Shown here one piece after another: positions 46,942-60,211 of a DNA stretch of 64,000 nucleotides. The DNA lies in assembly GCA_029891385.1 (NCBI GenBank), contig CM057231.1, positions 23,033,300-23,097,299 of the forward strand, given 5' to 3'. Position numbers and translations under genes: made by a program. The notes below the pieces were generated by a model that was given only the letters and a program-made list of their open reading frames with translations, had not been told where the DNA came from and ran no database searches. The DNA comes from Erythroxylum novogranatense (Eukaryota; Streptophyta; Magnoliopsida; Malpighiales; Erythroxylaceae). Position 1 is the stretch's first letter. Each line of letters begins with the position of its first letter.

Positions 46942-48380
46942 TTCGTCCTCGAAATTCTTACCTGAACCACTGAAAAGATGGGGATACTTCTCTTTCATAA
47001 CTTCCAATGGCTCTCACGTGGCCTCCTCTACCAAATGGTTCCTCTACAAGACTTTTACAAGCTGCACTGTCTTATTCCTGAGAACCTTGTCTTTTGTATC
47101 CAAAATCTGCACTAGATGCTCCTCATAACTCAAGTCATCACTCAACTGGACTTCATCAACTTGAATGACATGAGAAGGATATAATCAATATCTCCTCAAC
47201 ATAGAAACATGAAACACATCATGAATCTGTGATAACTCCGAAGGTAATGCTAATTTATAGGCCAACGGACCAATCCTCTCTAAACTCTCATAAGGCCCCA
47301 CATATCTCCGACTCAGTTTACCCTTCTTTCCAAATCTCAAAATCCCTTTCCAAGGAGAAGTCTTGAGAAAAACTTTCTCAGAAACCTCAAACTCCATCTC
47401 TTTCCTGCGGGCATCTTCATAACTCTTCATCCTGTCCTAAGCTGCCTTCAGCCTGTGTTTTATCAAGTTGACCTTATCAACGGTCATCTGTATCAACTCT
47501 GGGCCTAAAAGCTTCTTGTCTCCCTCTTCATCCCAACACATTGAAGTCCTGCATCTTCTCCCATACAGAGTCTCATAAGGAGCCATCTGAATGCTCGAAT
47601 CATACGAATTATTATATGCAAATTCGATCAAAGGCAAGTGCTCATCCCATGCTCCTCTAAAATCCATCACACATGACCTGAGCATTCCCTCAAGGGTCCG
47701 AATGGTCCTCTCAGATTGACCATCGGTCTGAGGATGAAAAGTAGTCCTGAAACTCAACTTAGTGCCTAGAGCTTCCTGCAAACTACCCCAAAATCTCGAA
47801 GTAAAGCGAGGATCCCTATCAGACACAATCGAATCTGGGATCCCATGCAATCTCAAAACCTCATCAACATACTTCTTGGCTAGCACGTGCAAAGGATCTG
47901 TCTTTCTGATTGCCAAAAAATGGGCTGATTTCGTCAATCTATCCACTATCACCCATATGGCATCATGCCTCTTACTGGTCCTGGGCAATCCCATCAGAAA
48001 ATCCATAGTGACTCTCTGCCATTTCCACTCAGGAATGGATAATGGCCTCAACTGGCCTGAAGGTGCTTGATGTTCAGCCTTAACTTGCTGACACACTAGA
48101 CACTTACTCACATACTCTGCCACATCCTTTTTCATACCTCTCCACCAGAAATGCTTCTGGAGATCCCTGTACATCCTGGTGCTACTTGGGTGCATAGCAT
48201 AAGGCGCGTTGTGCGCCTCATCCAGAATCTCATCCTTCACCTCCTTGACATCAGGAATACATAGCCTATTCCCGACTATCAGGAGTCCATCATCACTCAC
48301 AATCATATCGGACTTCTTACCCTTTTGAATCTCTTCCCGCAGCTTACCCAGTTCTGCATCTTGAACCTGCAACTCCCTCA
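46942..48380 (-). pseudogene. G2 integrase with zinc finger
   Basis: Minus-strand copy close to G1 9311-10760. Open pieces are 48420-47437 and 47430-47185. The finger shows HNAPYAMH and CLVC. The core shows WVIVDRLT, SDRDPRF and GQSERT, so all three catalytic residues are present. G2 keeps the Trp where G1 has a stop and also the 16 bp lost by G1. It has its own stop near 47183, before the chromodomain. The first residues of the 327-codon frame (before about 48380) come from the neighbouring G0 sequence, so that start is a junction artefact. Confidence 0.9.
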
Positions 48381-48389
48381 CAATTTTTG

Positions 48390-49956
48390 AATCCTCAATT
48401 GGGGATAAACCAAACCCCACATTCTATGCTTCTTTTTACTCTAGTTCTGACAATCCTCAATATCAAATTTTTGCTTAAAGTATCTAATATAACACGTAGC
48501 CTTACTTGGAATTTCTCACTTGTACAATCATAGTCTTTTGGTATTTATATCAATCTTCTCAGTCTCATATTCAATTCTCTCAATTTAGTAATTGCCTCAA
48601 ACTTTTATGATCTGTACTTGTATATATACATCCCAGATATTCCTTTACATATACTGTCTCCAAACTTCAAAACAATCACTACTATAGCAGCTCTAAATCA
48701 TGTATCGAATAATTAACTCATAGGACTTTAGTTGTCTCCATACATATGAAATCACTTTATCCTGCTGCATTGGATTTATCCAAATCTCTTAGCAATAGTG
48801 TTATCTCAATTTCCTAAAATCCACTTTTGTTGTTGGATACTTTTCATCAAAAACTACATACATTCTCAATAGCATACACTACTTGTTATGCTTGAGTCTC
48901 CACTAGGTATAGAACTCCAATACTTACTTCTAATTCATTACATATTCATCTCTGATTGGTTCTTTTATTCATCATTCTTAATATAAACTACCTGATCTGC
49001 TTAACCTGATTCAAAAATTCTTCTTTGAAAGAAGAATTCTTGCTACAATCATCTATACTATACTTCCATCTCGTTACTCTGATTCATCTCATAATCTTTA
49101 ACTATAGGGATCATTGATTATCTCCAATCCATATCCAAATATAGGTCTCATATGTACTAAATCATATTATTCACCAATTTAACTACATTATCAAATATTT
49201 AATTACAATAACTAGTCGACATAACGTTTAGAACCTCTACATATATCACTATCCTTTGTTTCACTTTCCATACATACATTCTTAATCAATTTAAGACCAT
49301 AAACATATAGCCATCTTGAGATTCAAATCTCAAATTCACTAATACAATCTTATACTTGATCATAATTCCGAGTTAAACCTTTCAATTCCACTTTGCTTGT
49401 ATACCTTAAATATTGTCATTTTCACCCTGTCTCTATCTCTTCTTAAGTTAGGTCATGGAAATATTTTCACATCTATATCAATTCAAGTACATATTCTCAC
49501 AAAATTCTATTACTTTATTCGCTGACACAACCACAGATACTACATTTATATCTAACATATCGAACTACGCTATATTTCTTATTTTTAACTATCCATAAAC
49601 TTCCCTCATTTTACACTCTAACCAAATGTCATTCTTCTCATCGTTTCTACTAGTCTAAACTCTTAACAAAAGTTCATACATGTGACTCATACGATTGCAA
49701 TTATTAGGATTCTATACTCATCAGTACCCTTCTCAAATGGTGAGGAATCAAATGCAGCAGATCCTTGCAAAAGTCATCATATTCTTTCACGAGGTGGCAT
49801 TTTACTCCTCTAAATAGACACCATCTTTCGACTTACTTTCATTTTAATCTTATTTCCTATATGTATGCATGATACAACAATTAATCACATAGCCTACCAA
49901 TTGATAACATTATACATTCTAAGCCTAGGAAAAACCTAGGCTCTAATACCAAACAA
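48390..49956 (-). pseudogene. G0 RNase H, RT and gag remnants
   Basis: Highly decayed gypsy pol and leader without open frames. Aligned by eye, 48470-48810 follows the RNase H part of G1 (AATCATAGTC, TGATCTGTACTTGTATATA) with many transitions. A primer site, TGGTATTAGAGC (49940-49951), lies next to the LTR at 49957. It is closely similar to the equally decayed G3 region 54100-54480. Confidence 0.6.
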
Positions 49957-50403
49957 TGTTGGACCCCGCTTCCGAAGCCCAACATTCGGAGACAGATTAA
50001 CACTCAAAACTCATTGCAAATTTTTTTTATAAACAATTAATGCATATAAGGAAAATCGATAATCAAATCTTCCCAATTTATTTAAAACATTTTTCGTCAC
50101 AAAGATGCAAACATTATCGAACACATCAGAGTTTCAGTAATTACTTGGGCCCATCACAAAACACAAAGCTTATTTTTAAAACATCTTTACATTTCAAAAA
50201 CCACCCCTTTGGCTTATTACAAGATACAAAATACAAAATACAAAATACACACGATACAATTTGAATGCTTATGCTTAAAATGATTCTAAATTTCAAAATT
50301 TCCTTAACTAAATTCATTACAAAAGTCTCTAACTATCTTGGAGTTCCATTGCCTTACAGGATCGCTAATCTTTTCTTTCTGCACCTGAGGAGGGAAGCGT
50401 GGG

Positions 50404-50429
50404 GTGAGCTACACAGCTCAGTGGCTAAT
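50404..50429 (-). other. Conserved LTR hairpin (G0)
   Basis: Stem GAGCT (50406-50410) with AGCTC (50415-50419) in GTGAGCT...AGCTCAGTGGCTAA. This is the C-G version of the stem. Confidence 0.6.
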
Positions 50430-52249
50430 ATATTTATATCCATTGACAATTGATCAAAGTCAAGCATATGTATATATAACATTTATACTTTATACAAGCA
50501 ATTCTAACGTTTATACTTTATTCAAGAAATTTAAACATTCATCAAATTTAGCTCAAATCACATAACACTCAATATGATTCATACTTGACAATTTAAAGAT
50601 GTAAATGCACAACAAACGGCTCGAGGGTTCATGAAATAGAATGAGGAAATCGAAGTTTACCTCATGAATAGAATGAGTCCATTTTTTGGAGCTCATATGC
50701 CACAAGTGAATAGCCAGGAGAAGGCTCTTGTCAACGTGCATGTGACAAACAGAATGGTTCCACTCTCGTCTAAACAAAAGCATATAATCATGCTCAAATC
50801 ATTTTATCAAATGCTTTCATACTTTTCATGTTCTTTCCTTTCTTTTCATTTGTACATAATGCCATAATAAATATCAAGGCATAACATTGATCAAGATCAC
50901 AATTTAATTACATCAAGATATCATGCTTCTTTGAAGGTATAACATAATCAAAATCATCATGTATTTTCAATCAGTCAATTTCAAACAATTTAACATATAT
51001 TCACACATAGGTAAGAATTTGCCCAATCACACAATAACTATAAATACATTACCTACCTAATTCGCTTGCAAAAATCCAAGTCAAGGTTGTCTTTCTCCAT
51101 GCTCTTAGGTAGGATTCTCTTGGTTCCCTAAAACATACCAAATTTCATTCAATAGGAATCCAATAGAAAATCTAAAAATGCAAAATCACTAAAATTGATT
51201 CTAGAATGCTTAAACCCAAGCATTTTCTAAACTCCATGGATCAAAATCCTTCCAAAAATCCAAAAGATCCAAAGTGGTCTTACCTTGATACTTCATCAAT
51301 TGAAGAGATCTTTAGCTCAGAGGGAAGCTCTTCTCTTCCTCTTCCTTGTTCCTTTCTTGAACAACTCTAAAATCTTTTTTGAAGACTAAGAAAAGTTAAA
51401 CCCTAGCTTGTTTTCTCCTTTTTCTCTCCTTCTCTTCTCCTCTTCGTATTTCTCTCTCTTTTTTAATGACACTCCTTCTTTTTCTCTTCAATTTTTGTTC
51501 TCCTCTCTTCTTAAAATGCAAGACAACACTTCTTCTTCCAATTATACCCTTAATGATTGAGAAATGTCTCATTTGCCCTTCCATTTATGCCTTATGTCTT
51601 TTATACTCAAGTGTCTTGACAAAAGCACCCTTGAATATTCTGACATAACTCTTTCTTCTAGAAAAGTGTTCTCCCTTGTCTTAAGTTTCCAACGACACCA
51701 AAATCAATCCATTTGGTTTAGAAATGTGAAAGTTAGGGCCCAAACATTTTAGACTGTTGTTAGACTGAAACAATACACTAAACTCACATTCCACCCAGAA
51801 TTTGAAAATTTTAGAGACTGAATTAAATTTTAACTTCTTCATACCATCTGTATCTCCATGTCTTTATTTTATCTTGAAACATGAATCATCTTATTCGGGG
51901 CTCTACCGATTCCAAAATCATCAAAATACTGAAGCATGTTTAGTAAAATATCCAATTCCTACTCTTCCAGTCAACACTCTTACTTTGATTCAATCTATCT
52001 TTTCCAATCAATACTAAAAGATATAAAAATATATGTAGGGATATAAAAATTTGTTAATAAACTATTGGTTCAAGAATCACTTCATTTGGAGGTTGGACAA
52101 CAAAATTATGGCCGAAAGAATCAAACAAGGTTTGGTCCTCAATCATATCGAACTTGTCTCGGGACAAATGGCATAACTTTCACTAGAGATGTTAGATTAA
52201 GATCATTTTAGGACGATTTCAAAGAGAAATTTTAGATATAAAACTTTGA

Positions 52250-52880
52250 AGAAGACTTGAGGTCAAACTTTATCAACTGAATGGTCAAAATGGACCAGAC
52301 GATAGGATTTGATTAAGCCAAAAGAAAAACAAACGAATGGGAAAAAGCAGACAAATGGAGAAAATTGTTATAACTTTCTCTATAGATATCATATTTGTAT
52401 GATATTTAGATGGTTCAAAATATAACTTCAATATCTACAACTTTCATGAAGACCTTAAAGACAGTTTCTATCTTTGGAGGGCTAAAAAAGGAACAGAAGA
52501 TAGGTATAGACGAAACCAAAGGAAAAAGCAGACGAATGGAAAAAGACAGATGAATGGGGAAATTTTCTATAACTTTCCCTAAAGATATTAGATTAGGATG
52601 TTCTTTATATGGTTTTAAATATAACTTCAATATATACAACTTTTATGAAGAACTCAAAGACTGATTCTATCTTATAAAGGGTCAAAAATGGAACAGAAGA
52701 TAGGTATTGACGAAACCAATGAAAAAAGCAGACGAATGGAAAAAGACAGATGAACGGGTAAAATTGCTATAACTTTCTTACTAATATCAGATTAGGATGT
52801 TCTTTATATGGTTTAAAAGAAGACTTCGAGATATAAAACTTTCATTAAGACCTCAAAGATATATTCTATCATCTGGAGGG
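52250..52880. repeat. About 200-bp tandem repeat in G0 5' LTR
   Basis: Three units. The segment CTATAACTTTC recurs at about 52370, 52567 and 52768. Each unit contains a GAAGACCTCAAAGA-like part and an ACAGAAGATAGGTATAGACG-like part. Confidence 0.8.
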
Positions 52881-52949
52881 TCAAAAATAGATTAGAAGAT
52901 AGGTGCAGGTCAAATATAGAAGAAGCAGAAAACAGAAAATAACAAAAGA

Positions 52950-53165
52950 CAGACGACACGTCACCACAGACAACACGTCACCACAGACGACACGTCATCA
53001 CAGATGACATGTCATCATAGACGATACGTAAGAAAAACACAGATGACATGTAAGCAAAACATAGATGACACGTAAGCAAAACACAGATGACACGTAAGCA
53101 AAACACAAATGACACGTAAACAAAACACAAACGACAGGTCATCACCGACGACATGTCATCACAGA
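52950..53165. repeat. Minisatellite in G0 5' LTR
   Basis: About ten units of 18-25 bp with GACACGTAAGCAAAACACAG and CACGTCACCACAGA variants. It is longer than the array in the 3' LTR at 536-640. Confidence 0.8.
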
Positions 53166-53372
53166 AGAAGCAAAACACAGAAGATATTTCTTCCCTTATA
53201 AGGACCATAACTTTCAATCTAGAAGTCCAAAAATTTCGTACTATATATCGTTGGAAAGTTATAAGATAAGCTACAACTTTTTCAGAAGACAGCTTTAACT
53301 AATTTTGCCTCAATTGAGTCCAAATTTGCCCCCGAAGTTAGCACACGAAGTTAACTAATTTTGCCTCAATTG

Positions 53373-56300
53373 GTTTATCCTTTTTCTTTATCTGAGCACA
53401 TATTTATCTCAATCTATGCACACCTTGACAAGGTGGTACTCTCAAAGACATTCCATCCTTCACTTGATACTTCACGTCTCTTTAGTGATAATACACTCGA
53501 CTCTGATGTCTATCTCATTATGTTCCATAACCTCGATCTTTATCCACCAATTTCATTTATCTTACTTGAATCACTTAGTTTCTGACACAGATCAATTTCA
53601 CTAATCAATAGTATCTCAAATCGATTATGGCCTTTATCTAATTTTAGGCCCCTTTTATTTCAATGTAAGGGCAAACGACCCCTTTATATGCTGAAATAAT
53701 GATTGATATGTTGTAATGACATCACAGTAATAATGATTGATATGCTGAAAGTCAGTTAGAACTATACCTTGATCTAATATTGATATGAACTCTAAAAATA
53801 TAAACTTTAAACATATCTCCAATAGTTAGGACTGTTGGCAATTCAAACATTCAGTTACTTACGCTTTCTCTAATAACATTTTGCTCAACCCCTTTTTTTT
53901 TGTTGGGTACACATCCTTCTTATTTCAATCACACAGTAATATTTTTCCTATTTGGACTCAAATTTTCTATTCATTTTCAATTCCTCAATAAAATTTACAA
54001 ATTCTGGATTGTCGGTTTGGGCTTTGATAAATTTTTTCATATAAATATGATCTTAAATTCTATGTGACTAATAACACTTCATTTTACCCCACTTCACCTC
54101 AACATTCTATGCTCTGCATTGCACTAGATTTGATAACCTCAATATCTGAATTTGTGTTATTCCATTGTTGAATTTTCTACTCAATGCATTGGATTGCAAC
54201 ACTAGCTTTACTGGGAAATATTCACTTGCACAATCCTTTCAAACTCAATAATTACCTCAATCTTTACTGATCTGTATATTCATACATATATCCAAAATGT
54301 TTCTGTACATATAATGTCTCCAAGTTTCCAAAGCAATTACAATTGCAACAAGTCCTAAATCATATCCCGAATAATTCAATTTATGAAACTTTAACTATCT
54401 CCATGCATATGAAATCACTTTATTATGCTGCATTGGATTTCATCCTAATCTCTGATGTGAAACATCATTATGTACTATATAATCTCCAATTCCAAATGAT
54501 ATTAGTATCATTGGTGTTATCTTTCTTCAAAATTCTTTTCACATTCATCACTCATACGATTAACACATTTTTCCTCAAACATGTTTTTGTCAAAGGATAA
54601 GATCAGTAAAAACCCCTTGTAGTTTTTCACTTTATCATCACCTCTATCTTCTTTAAGTCTCCCAATGTGCATTGTTCAACTACTATACCACCCACAATTT
54701 ATTTGATCAAGTTAAAATTCACTTTTATGGAACTTAGCATTTAACTGTTTTTACCTTCTTGATATGTAAGATTTCCTCAAATATTCAAATGTTCTCTTTA
54801 CTTTTCGAATACACTCAAAATTCCATCTATGATCAAGTCGCTAATTGATACAATTTTGTTTGGATCATTTTAGTATTTAATACCATAATACTGTCGTGGG
54901 TATTGTTATCTCAAATAGATATAACCCAAAACTTCTTGTGCCCATTATTTGTTTCTCGTAATTCTTTAAGGATCTAATTCCTCAATGAGGTACTATTATC
55001 TCATATTATTTTTGGTTTTCCCAATTGACTTCTTCTCTCAAATGATTTTCTCAATTCATTCGATTTCCTCTTATTTCACATTGACTTATTCAAATGTTTA
55101 TTCATTCATACTTGTTTCTCCACACATTTTGATTTATTTGTAATTTTAACTTCCTGTCCTAGTACCACATTCATCATATCAAATTTGTTTCCTCTAAACA
55201 TATTCATATAGGATATAGTGTATACCTAAATTATCCTCATTTTAGCAATAATGTATCCTCAAATTTAATAATCCAATCATATAGTTGGATACTTTACATC
55301 AAACAAAATGCATACATTCTCAGTAGCATATTCTACCTCTTGTGCCTGAGTCTCCGCTAGGGATATGACTCCAATATTCACATTTGATTCATTATATTTT
55401 CATTTCCGATTTGTTTCTTCATTGCTCATTCTTAATTTGAATCATCTGATCAACTTAACCTAATTCAAGGAATTTCTTCTTTGAAAGAAGATTTCTTGCT
55501 ACTATCATTGATACTATTCATGAAATCCTTATTAATCAACTATTTTTCATGATTAATTATCAATCATTCTTAATACCCCAAGAAAATCAATTTCAACTAT
55601 TCATGATATCTAAATAAGATCATTTTATGCCATAACTTTCATGAACAGAACATCCCTTACAACAAGGCCCAGTGGGCATTAAGCAATTTCATTTACTCTA
55701 ATGCTTTGGTATATATCATCAAAATCATTACATCATATGTAGAGATGTATTTACGACAATTCACCAATTAGTAGCTTATGCTAAAGATACCTTAATCTCA
55801 TTTGATTCTAGACAACACTCCTTTTGCTCTTGTCCTTGATTATGGGGATTATGCCATGATCGTGTCCTTCTTTTTCCCTGAATTCATCATAAATAGTAAC
55901 ATCATTAACAATCTCAATTCATTCCCAATTGATCACTATAAGCATTTTCACGTCTTACTCTAACTCATCTTAGACTTTGAACTATAAGAACTATGACTAG
56001 AAATTATTCAATAAGTCATTGATTGCTTCCTATATCATCTCCATACATATAATACACATATGCTTAATATTCTCACCTATCATGGTGATCCCATTATCAG
56101 ATGTGCACAATGTCAAATCAACTTAACCTTAACAACTTTTTCATATATCGCTATCATCATCTCACCTTCTAATTACCATATATCATCATACATACATATG
56201 TTCGTAATCAATTCAAAATCATGGATACATGATCATCCTAAAATTTTTATCTTAATTTCTTAAACATATTCTTTTACTAAATCATAACTCTTATCACATT

Positions 56301-56801
56301 TATCCAACATTCATTTCAAGTCCAAGTTTGACCTCTCCAAGCCATAAAAAAAAAATCTTTCAACTTGGCTTGTACACTTTAAGTCTCATCATTCATATTG
56401 ATATCACTTCTTTCCTTAATCAGTCCACGACAATGTATTCATATTTATATCACATTCAAGGATAAATTACCATAGTAAAATATTGATGTCGTATTTTATA
56501 ATACATCCACCAATATGAATGCATTGAATCTATATCTGTCATATCTAACCATATATTATTCCTCATTTTTAAATATCCACAAACTTTTGTCCTCTCACAT
56601 TCAGACAGATCATCTTTTTTCTCACCATTCCCATCTCTCTAAACACATAACAAATGCTCATGCGTGTGACTTAAACACATGCAACTCATACTAGGGATCA
56701 GTTGCTGTTATCTGTTATGACATGTCAAAAATGCATGTAACTTGACATATATTTCAAAAATGCCCAAACGAGATAGTAATTCTAGGCTCTGATACCACAT
56801 A
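53373..56801 (-). pseudogene. G3 gypsy interior, heavily decayed
   Basis: An interior without any open frame. 53390-53460 resembles G0 integrase at 5880-5960 (GCACACCTTGACAAGGTGGTACT). 54100-54480 resembles the G0 RNase H at 48421-48780. A primer site, TGGTATCAGAGC (56786-56797), closes it. The 3' LTR is absent because of the junction at 53350. The decay is mostly C-to-T and G-to-A, as expected for methylated repeats. Confidence 0.6.
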
Positions 56802-57508
56802 TGTAGCACCCCACTCTTGCAAGATACGTTCTCGACATCCTACATGATATCCAAGTCTGTGCCTCACAAGGGTGGCATGCTAGAACACTCAATCAGTCAA
56901 AACTTAGTACAAAGTTTTTTTAAATACAATCAAAATATGCAGAAATCGATAATCAATTCGGGCCCACTTTATTTGTAAACTTTTTCAATCATAACAATAC
57001 AATCAGTAAAACTTTCAATAGCCATTTGGGCCCTTTCACAAACGCAAAACATTTTAGACATAATGTCATTTCATTACAACATGATTCAAATACACATTGT
57101 ACAAAACTTTTTGGAATACATATTGTACAAAAATAACGAAATATACAATTCAATACAAAAATAAAGAAATATAATGCAGACGCGAACTGATCCTAACCTC
57201 TATCCCCTACCCTATAAGCTATAGGGATACTCCTGTTTATCTAACAGGGTATTCTTTTGACTTTGAAAATATTTGCAAATTTTGGGTGAGTTTTGCAAAC
57301 TCAATAAGTGACCATCATCGATGACTCACCCAGTCATATAACACATAATTCACATTCACTTCATTTTACATTTAACACTCAATACACTTTAATCATTCAT
57401 ATTATGCACATATAGTGCACATGAGACCCACTTTCTATTTTTAACTTTGTTGTGACCAAATGCCTAAATTGTCTCGTATCCATTGGATACCGAGCTCATT
57501 ACTAACTG
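56802..57508 (-). mobile_element. G3 5' LTR, first 707 bp
   Basis: Starts TGTAGCACCCCACTCTTGC next to the primer site and follows the start of the solo LTR (GAACACTCAATCA, CAAAATATGC, GCCATTTGGGCCCTTTC). It carries the hairpin pair at 57286-57332. It is cut at 57508 by another LTR start. Confidence 0.75.
57286..57332 (-). other. Conserved LTR double hairpin (G3)
   Basis: GTGAGTTTTGCAAACTCAAT with stem GAGTT/AACTC, followed by GTGACCATCATCGATGACTC. It is the same two-part structure as in the solo LTR at 2127. Confidence 0.6.
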
Positions 57509-58529
57509 TGTAACACCCCACTCCCAAAAGACCCGATGTTGGGACCGAGACCCAACTACATAAGCAGAACGGAAACCGAAGCACAAGAAAACGAAGGGAA
57601 GCGGAAAGTTCGGATCGAAATTTCGAATCAGAAAACAAAGCACATCGCAAACAGAACGGAAAATGGAAATGTCGAATCGAAAACAAAATGCGAAGTTTAA
57701 CAAACCGAAAGTAGCGGCGGAAGCAAATGTAAGCGGAAGCAAATACTAATCGAATCAAACGAATAGATTGCAAAGCTTAAACGAAATCAAAGCGGATACA
57801 TCCGACATCAGGAAACAATAATCAAAGAAAACTTATCGAATGAACATAATCGCGTTGGGAATTCTAAGACGCTTCAAAATCCGTTATGAATTTTTTTTTT
57901 TCTTATTCTCATTTCTTTTCTCGTTACTCAATCATATACCAATCATCTTAAATCCATACAATGTATATATTCGATATAAATCCATACCAATCTCAAATTT
58001 CTCAAACTCTTATATACACTTATACATATCCAAAATCTCACTTTTATCCAAATTTTTACCAAAATTTTGGCAGACATAACTTTGCCTTTATCCTAACCCA
58101 AAATTTCTGCAAAGGCAAAATACACTTCTATAATCCCTAATCGAATATCGAACCATCGGACTCTCCCGTCCGAATCCCAACACCGCAGTGAAACACAAAC
58201 CTAAAACTAATACTTCCATATTTCTCAAATCCATATACCAATCTCATAATTCAAAATCAATATATATCTCAAATTTATACAAATTCCCAAATCAACCATA
58301 CAATATGTTCTCAAATTCTCCATAATTTCCTATACAAATTTCACAATCATTCACAATACTTAACTTTATACACAAATACATTTTCTTTCAAACCTTTCTT
58401 AAACCACAAATGATCCATACTCAAAATCCAAAATATACAAAATCTAAGCGACACATATGTAAACCGATGTCTTCACATTCTTTCATCCGATCTCTGCGTC
58501 GAAACACGGAGATGGGGATGAAAAGAGGG

Positions 58530-58553
58530 GTGAGCTCGAAGCTCGTGGATAAC
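58530..58553 (-). other. Conserved LTR hairpin (G4)
   Basis: GTGAGCTCGAAGCTCGTGG, then ATAAC, preceded by GAGGG. The stem is GAGCT with AGCTC, using a very short loop. Confidence 0.55.
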
Positions 58554-59976
58554 ACATTTATAAAATGACAAATAAGTGAAAACATTTTTCATAATCTTTT
58601 TTGCCAAAGGGCTAATTTTCAAACTTTTCAACTTTGGAATATTTCTCTCAAACTCTTTTCAATTTTTCCAAACTTTTCATATCAAATTTCATAAATTTCA
58701 CGATTGAAAACCCTTTTCTTCATTTTTCCAAAATTTCTCATAAACATGAATGCAATCACATCGGCAAATTATCACGCACATTAACAAAATCAAAATCACA
58801 TAATGATCAAAATGGTCTAGTTTGGTCCAAAAGACGATCGCATGCCCCAAGATAATGTCACATGCAACAGAATAGAACGTATTACACTTTCAAGCAAAGC
58901 GTCCGGTGTAGCCGTGAGGGAATCAAGTCGAACTCCGTGCCACTAGCGGGCAGCCGAGTGAAGGCTTTACTGAATAGAGACAAATAATGACTCACCAAAG
59001 GACTTAACCGACCCACATAACACATAATCTAAACGAGATTTGAGAATGCCGAAGGCACTTTTCAAATTCTTGATTTTCCACACATTCACATAACGCATAC
59101 AATTCGATCAATTCATCATTCAAATACTAATTTCAAAAATCAAATCATTCAATCGGTGTGTATAATTCAATAATGCATTTATGACAATTGAATTTAAACT
59201 TGTACCAATTTCTGAAATCATTCGAAATCATATTTTCCAACTTTAAATCAATTCTTATTTTCAAACATTTCCAATAATTTATCAAGCATACAAAATTTTG
59301 CTTTCTTTCATTTCAAAATTCATATTAAGCTTACAGATCAAATTATAAATATGCTACCCACCTCGAATGACGCTAGAAGCTTGTCCAAATAGTCAATTCT
59401 CCAAATTCCTTCTTCTTTCTTCAATTTAAAAATTCCTAAGCCAATAACATCCAAATTCATCATCATAATTTGCATAATTCTCAAACTCAACCATAGGAAA
59501 ACATAACTATCATAATTCCAAGCTATTTCAATCTCCAATTTTGAAAATCCCAATTTTCAAAATTGGCCTAAACCAATACACCCAAATTCAATCTCATAAA
59601 ACATAATTTCTTCAAAATTAATCTCACAATTCATCAATTCACATTAATTCCAAACTATTTAAATCCTCAATTTCAAAATCCCCAAATCCTAAAATTGGCC
59701 TAAACCAATTTATCCCAATTCAATACCATAAAATACAAATTCTTCGAAATTGATTTCATATATCATCAATTCATCATATTTCCTATAATTCTCCACCAAA
59801 ATATCTCAAAATTCTCAATCATAAAATTAAGCCTAAACCTTAATCAATTTTTCATCCAAAATTAAACCCAACCTAAAGCATATACATCAAAATTAATTCC
59901 ACAATCCATAAACCCATCTCATATGTCATAATTCTAAACCGAAAATTAATCAAAATCTCAAAGTAGAACAATTTCT

Positions 59977-60211
59977 CTTACCTCTTTCTCTTCCAAATTC
60001 GAATTTTTTTGGCTTGAAAGGAAGCTCTTATGCTCCTCTACCTTTTTCTCTCTTAGAACCATCCCAAAATCCTTAAGAAATAAGAAGAAAAAATCGAAAA
60101 TATCTTTCTCTCTCATCTTTTCCTCCATCACCGAAACTTCTACTTCTTTCTCTTCTTTCTTATTTCTCTTTCCCTCTTCTGTAATTCCAGCCACTTTCGT
60201 GGCTTTTAATA
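59977..60211 (-). promoter_or_regulatory. G4 LTR promoter, leader and donor module
   Basis: On the minus strand, TATTAAAA (60204-60211, in GGCTTATTAAAAGCC) precedes about 220 nt of strongly GA-rich leader with AGAGCTTCCTTTCAAGCC, then AAAGAG|GTAAGAG (59977-59987). The spacing equals that of the solo LTR. The leader keeps an open frame of about 90 codons (60242-59958), rich in Lys and Glu, which may be a by-product of the GA bias. Confidence 0.5.

Larger units (their letters stand above)
49957..53350 (-). mobile_element. G0 5' LTR, truncated at the right
   Basis: Starts TGTTGGACCCCGC next to the primer site. Positions 52250-53345 match 1-800 of the window, so it pairs with the 3' LTR. The last part (equivalent to 806-1460) is missing, and at about 53350 the sequence jumps to G3 integrase remnant. 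It contains the hairpin at 50404, a donor at 51279-51286 (CAAG|GTAAG) and the GA-rich leader. The TATA box equivalent near 51515 has decayed to CATTTTAA. Confidence 0.75.

Noticed and set aside
57441..57773. Minus-strand frame of 110 codons, Phe/Arg-rich
   Set aside because: It spans the G3/G4 LTR junction, has biased low-complexity composition and matches no family I know. Probably chance.
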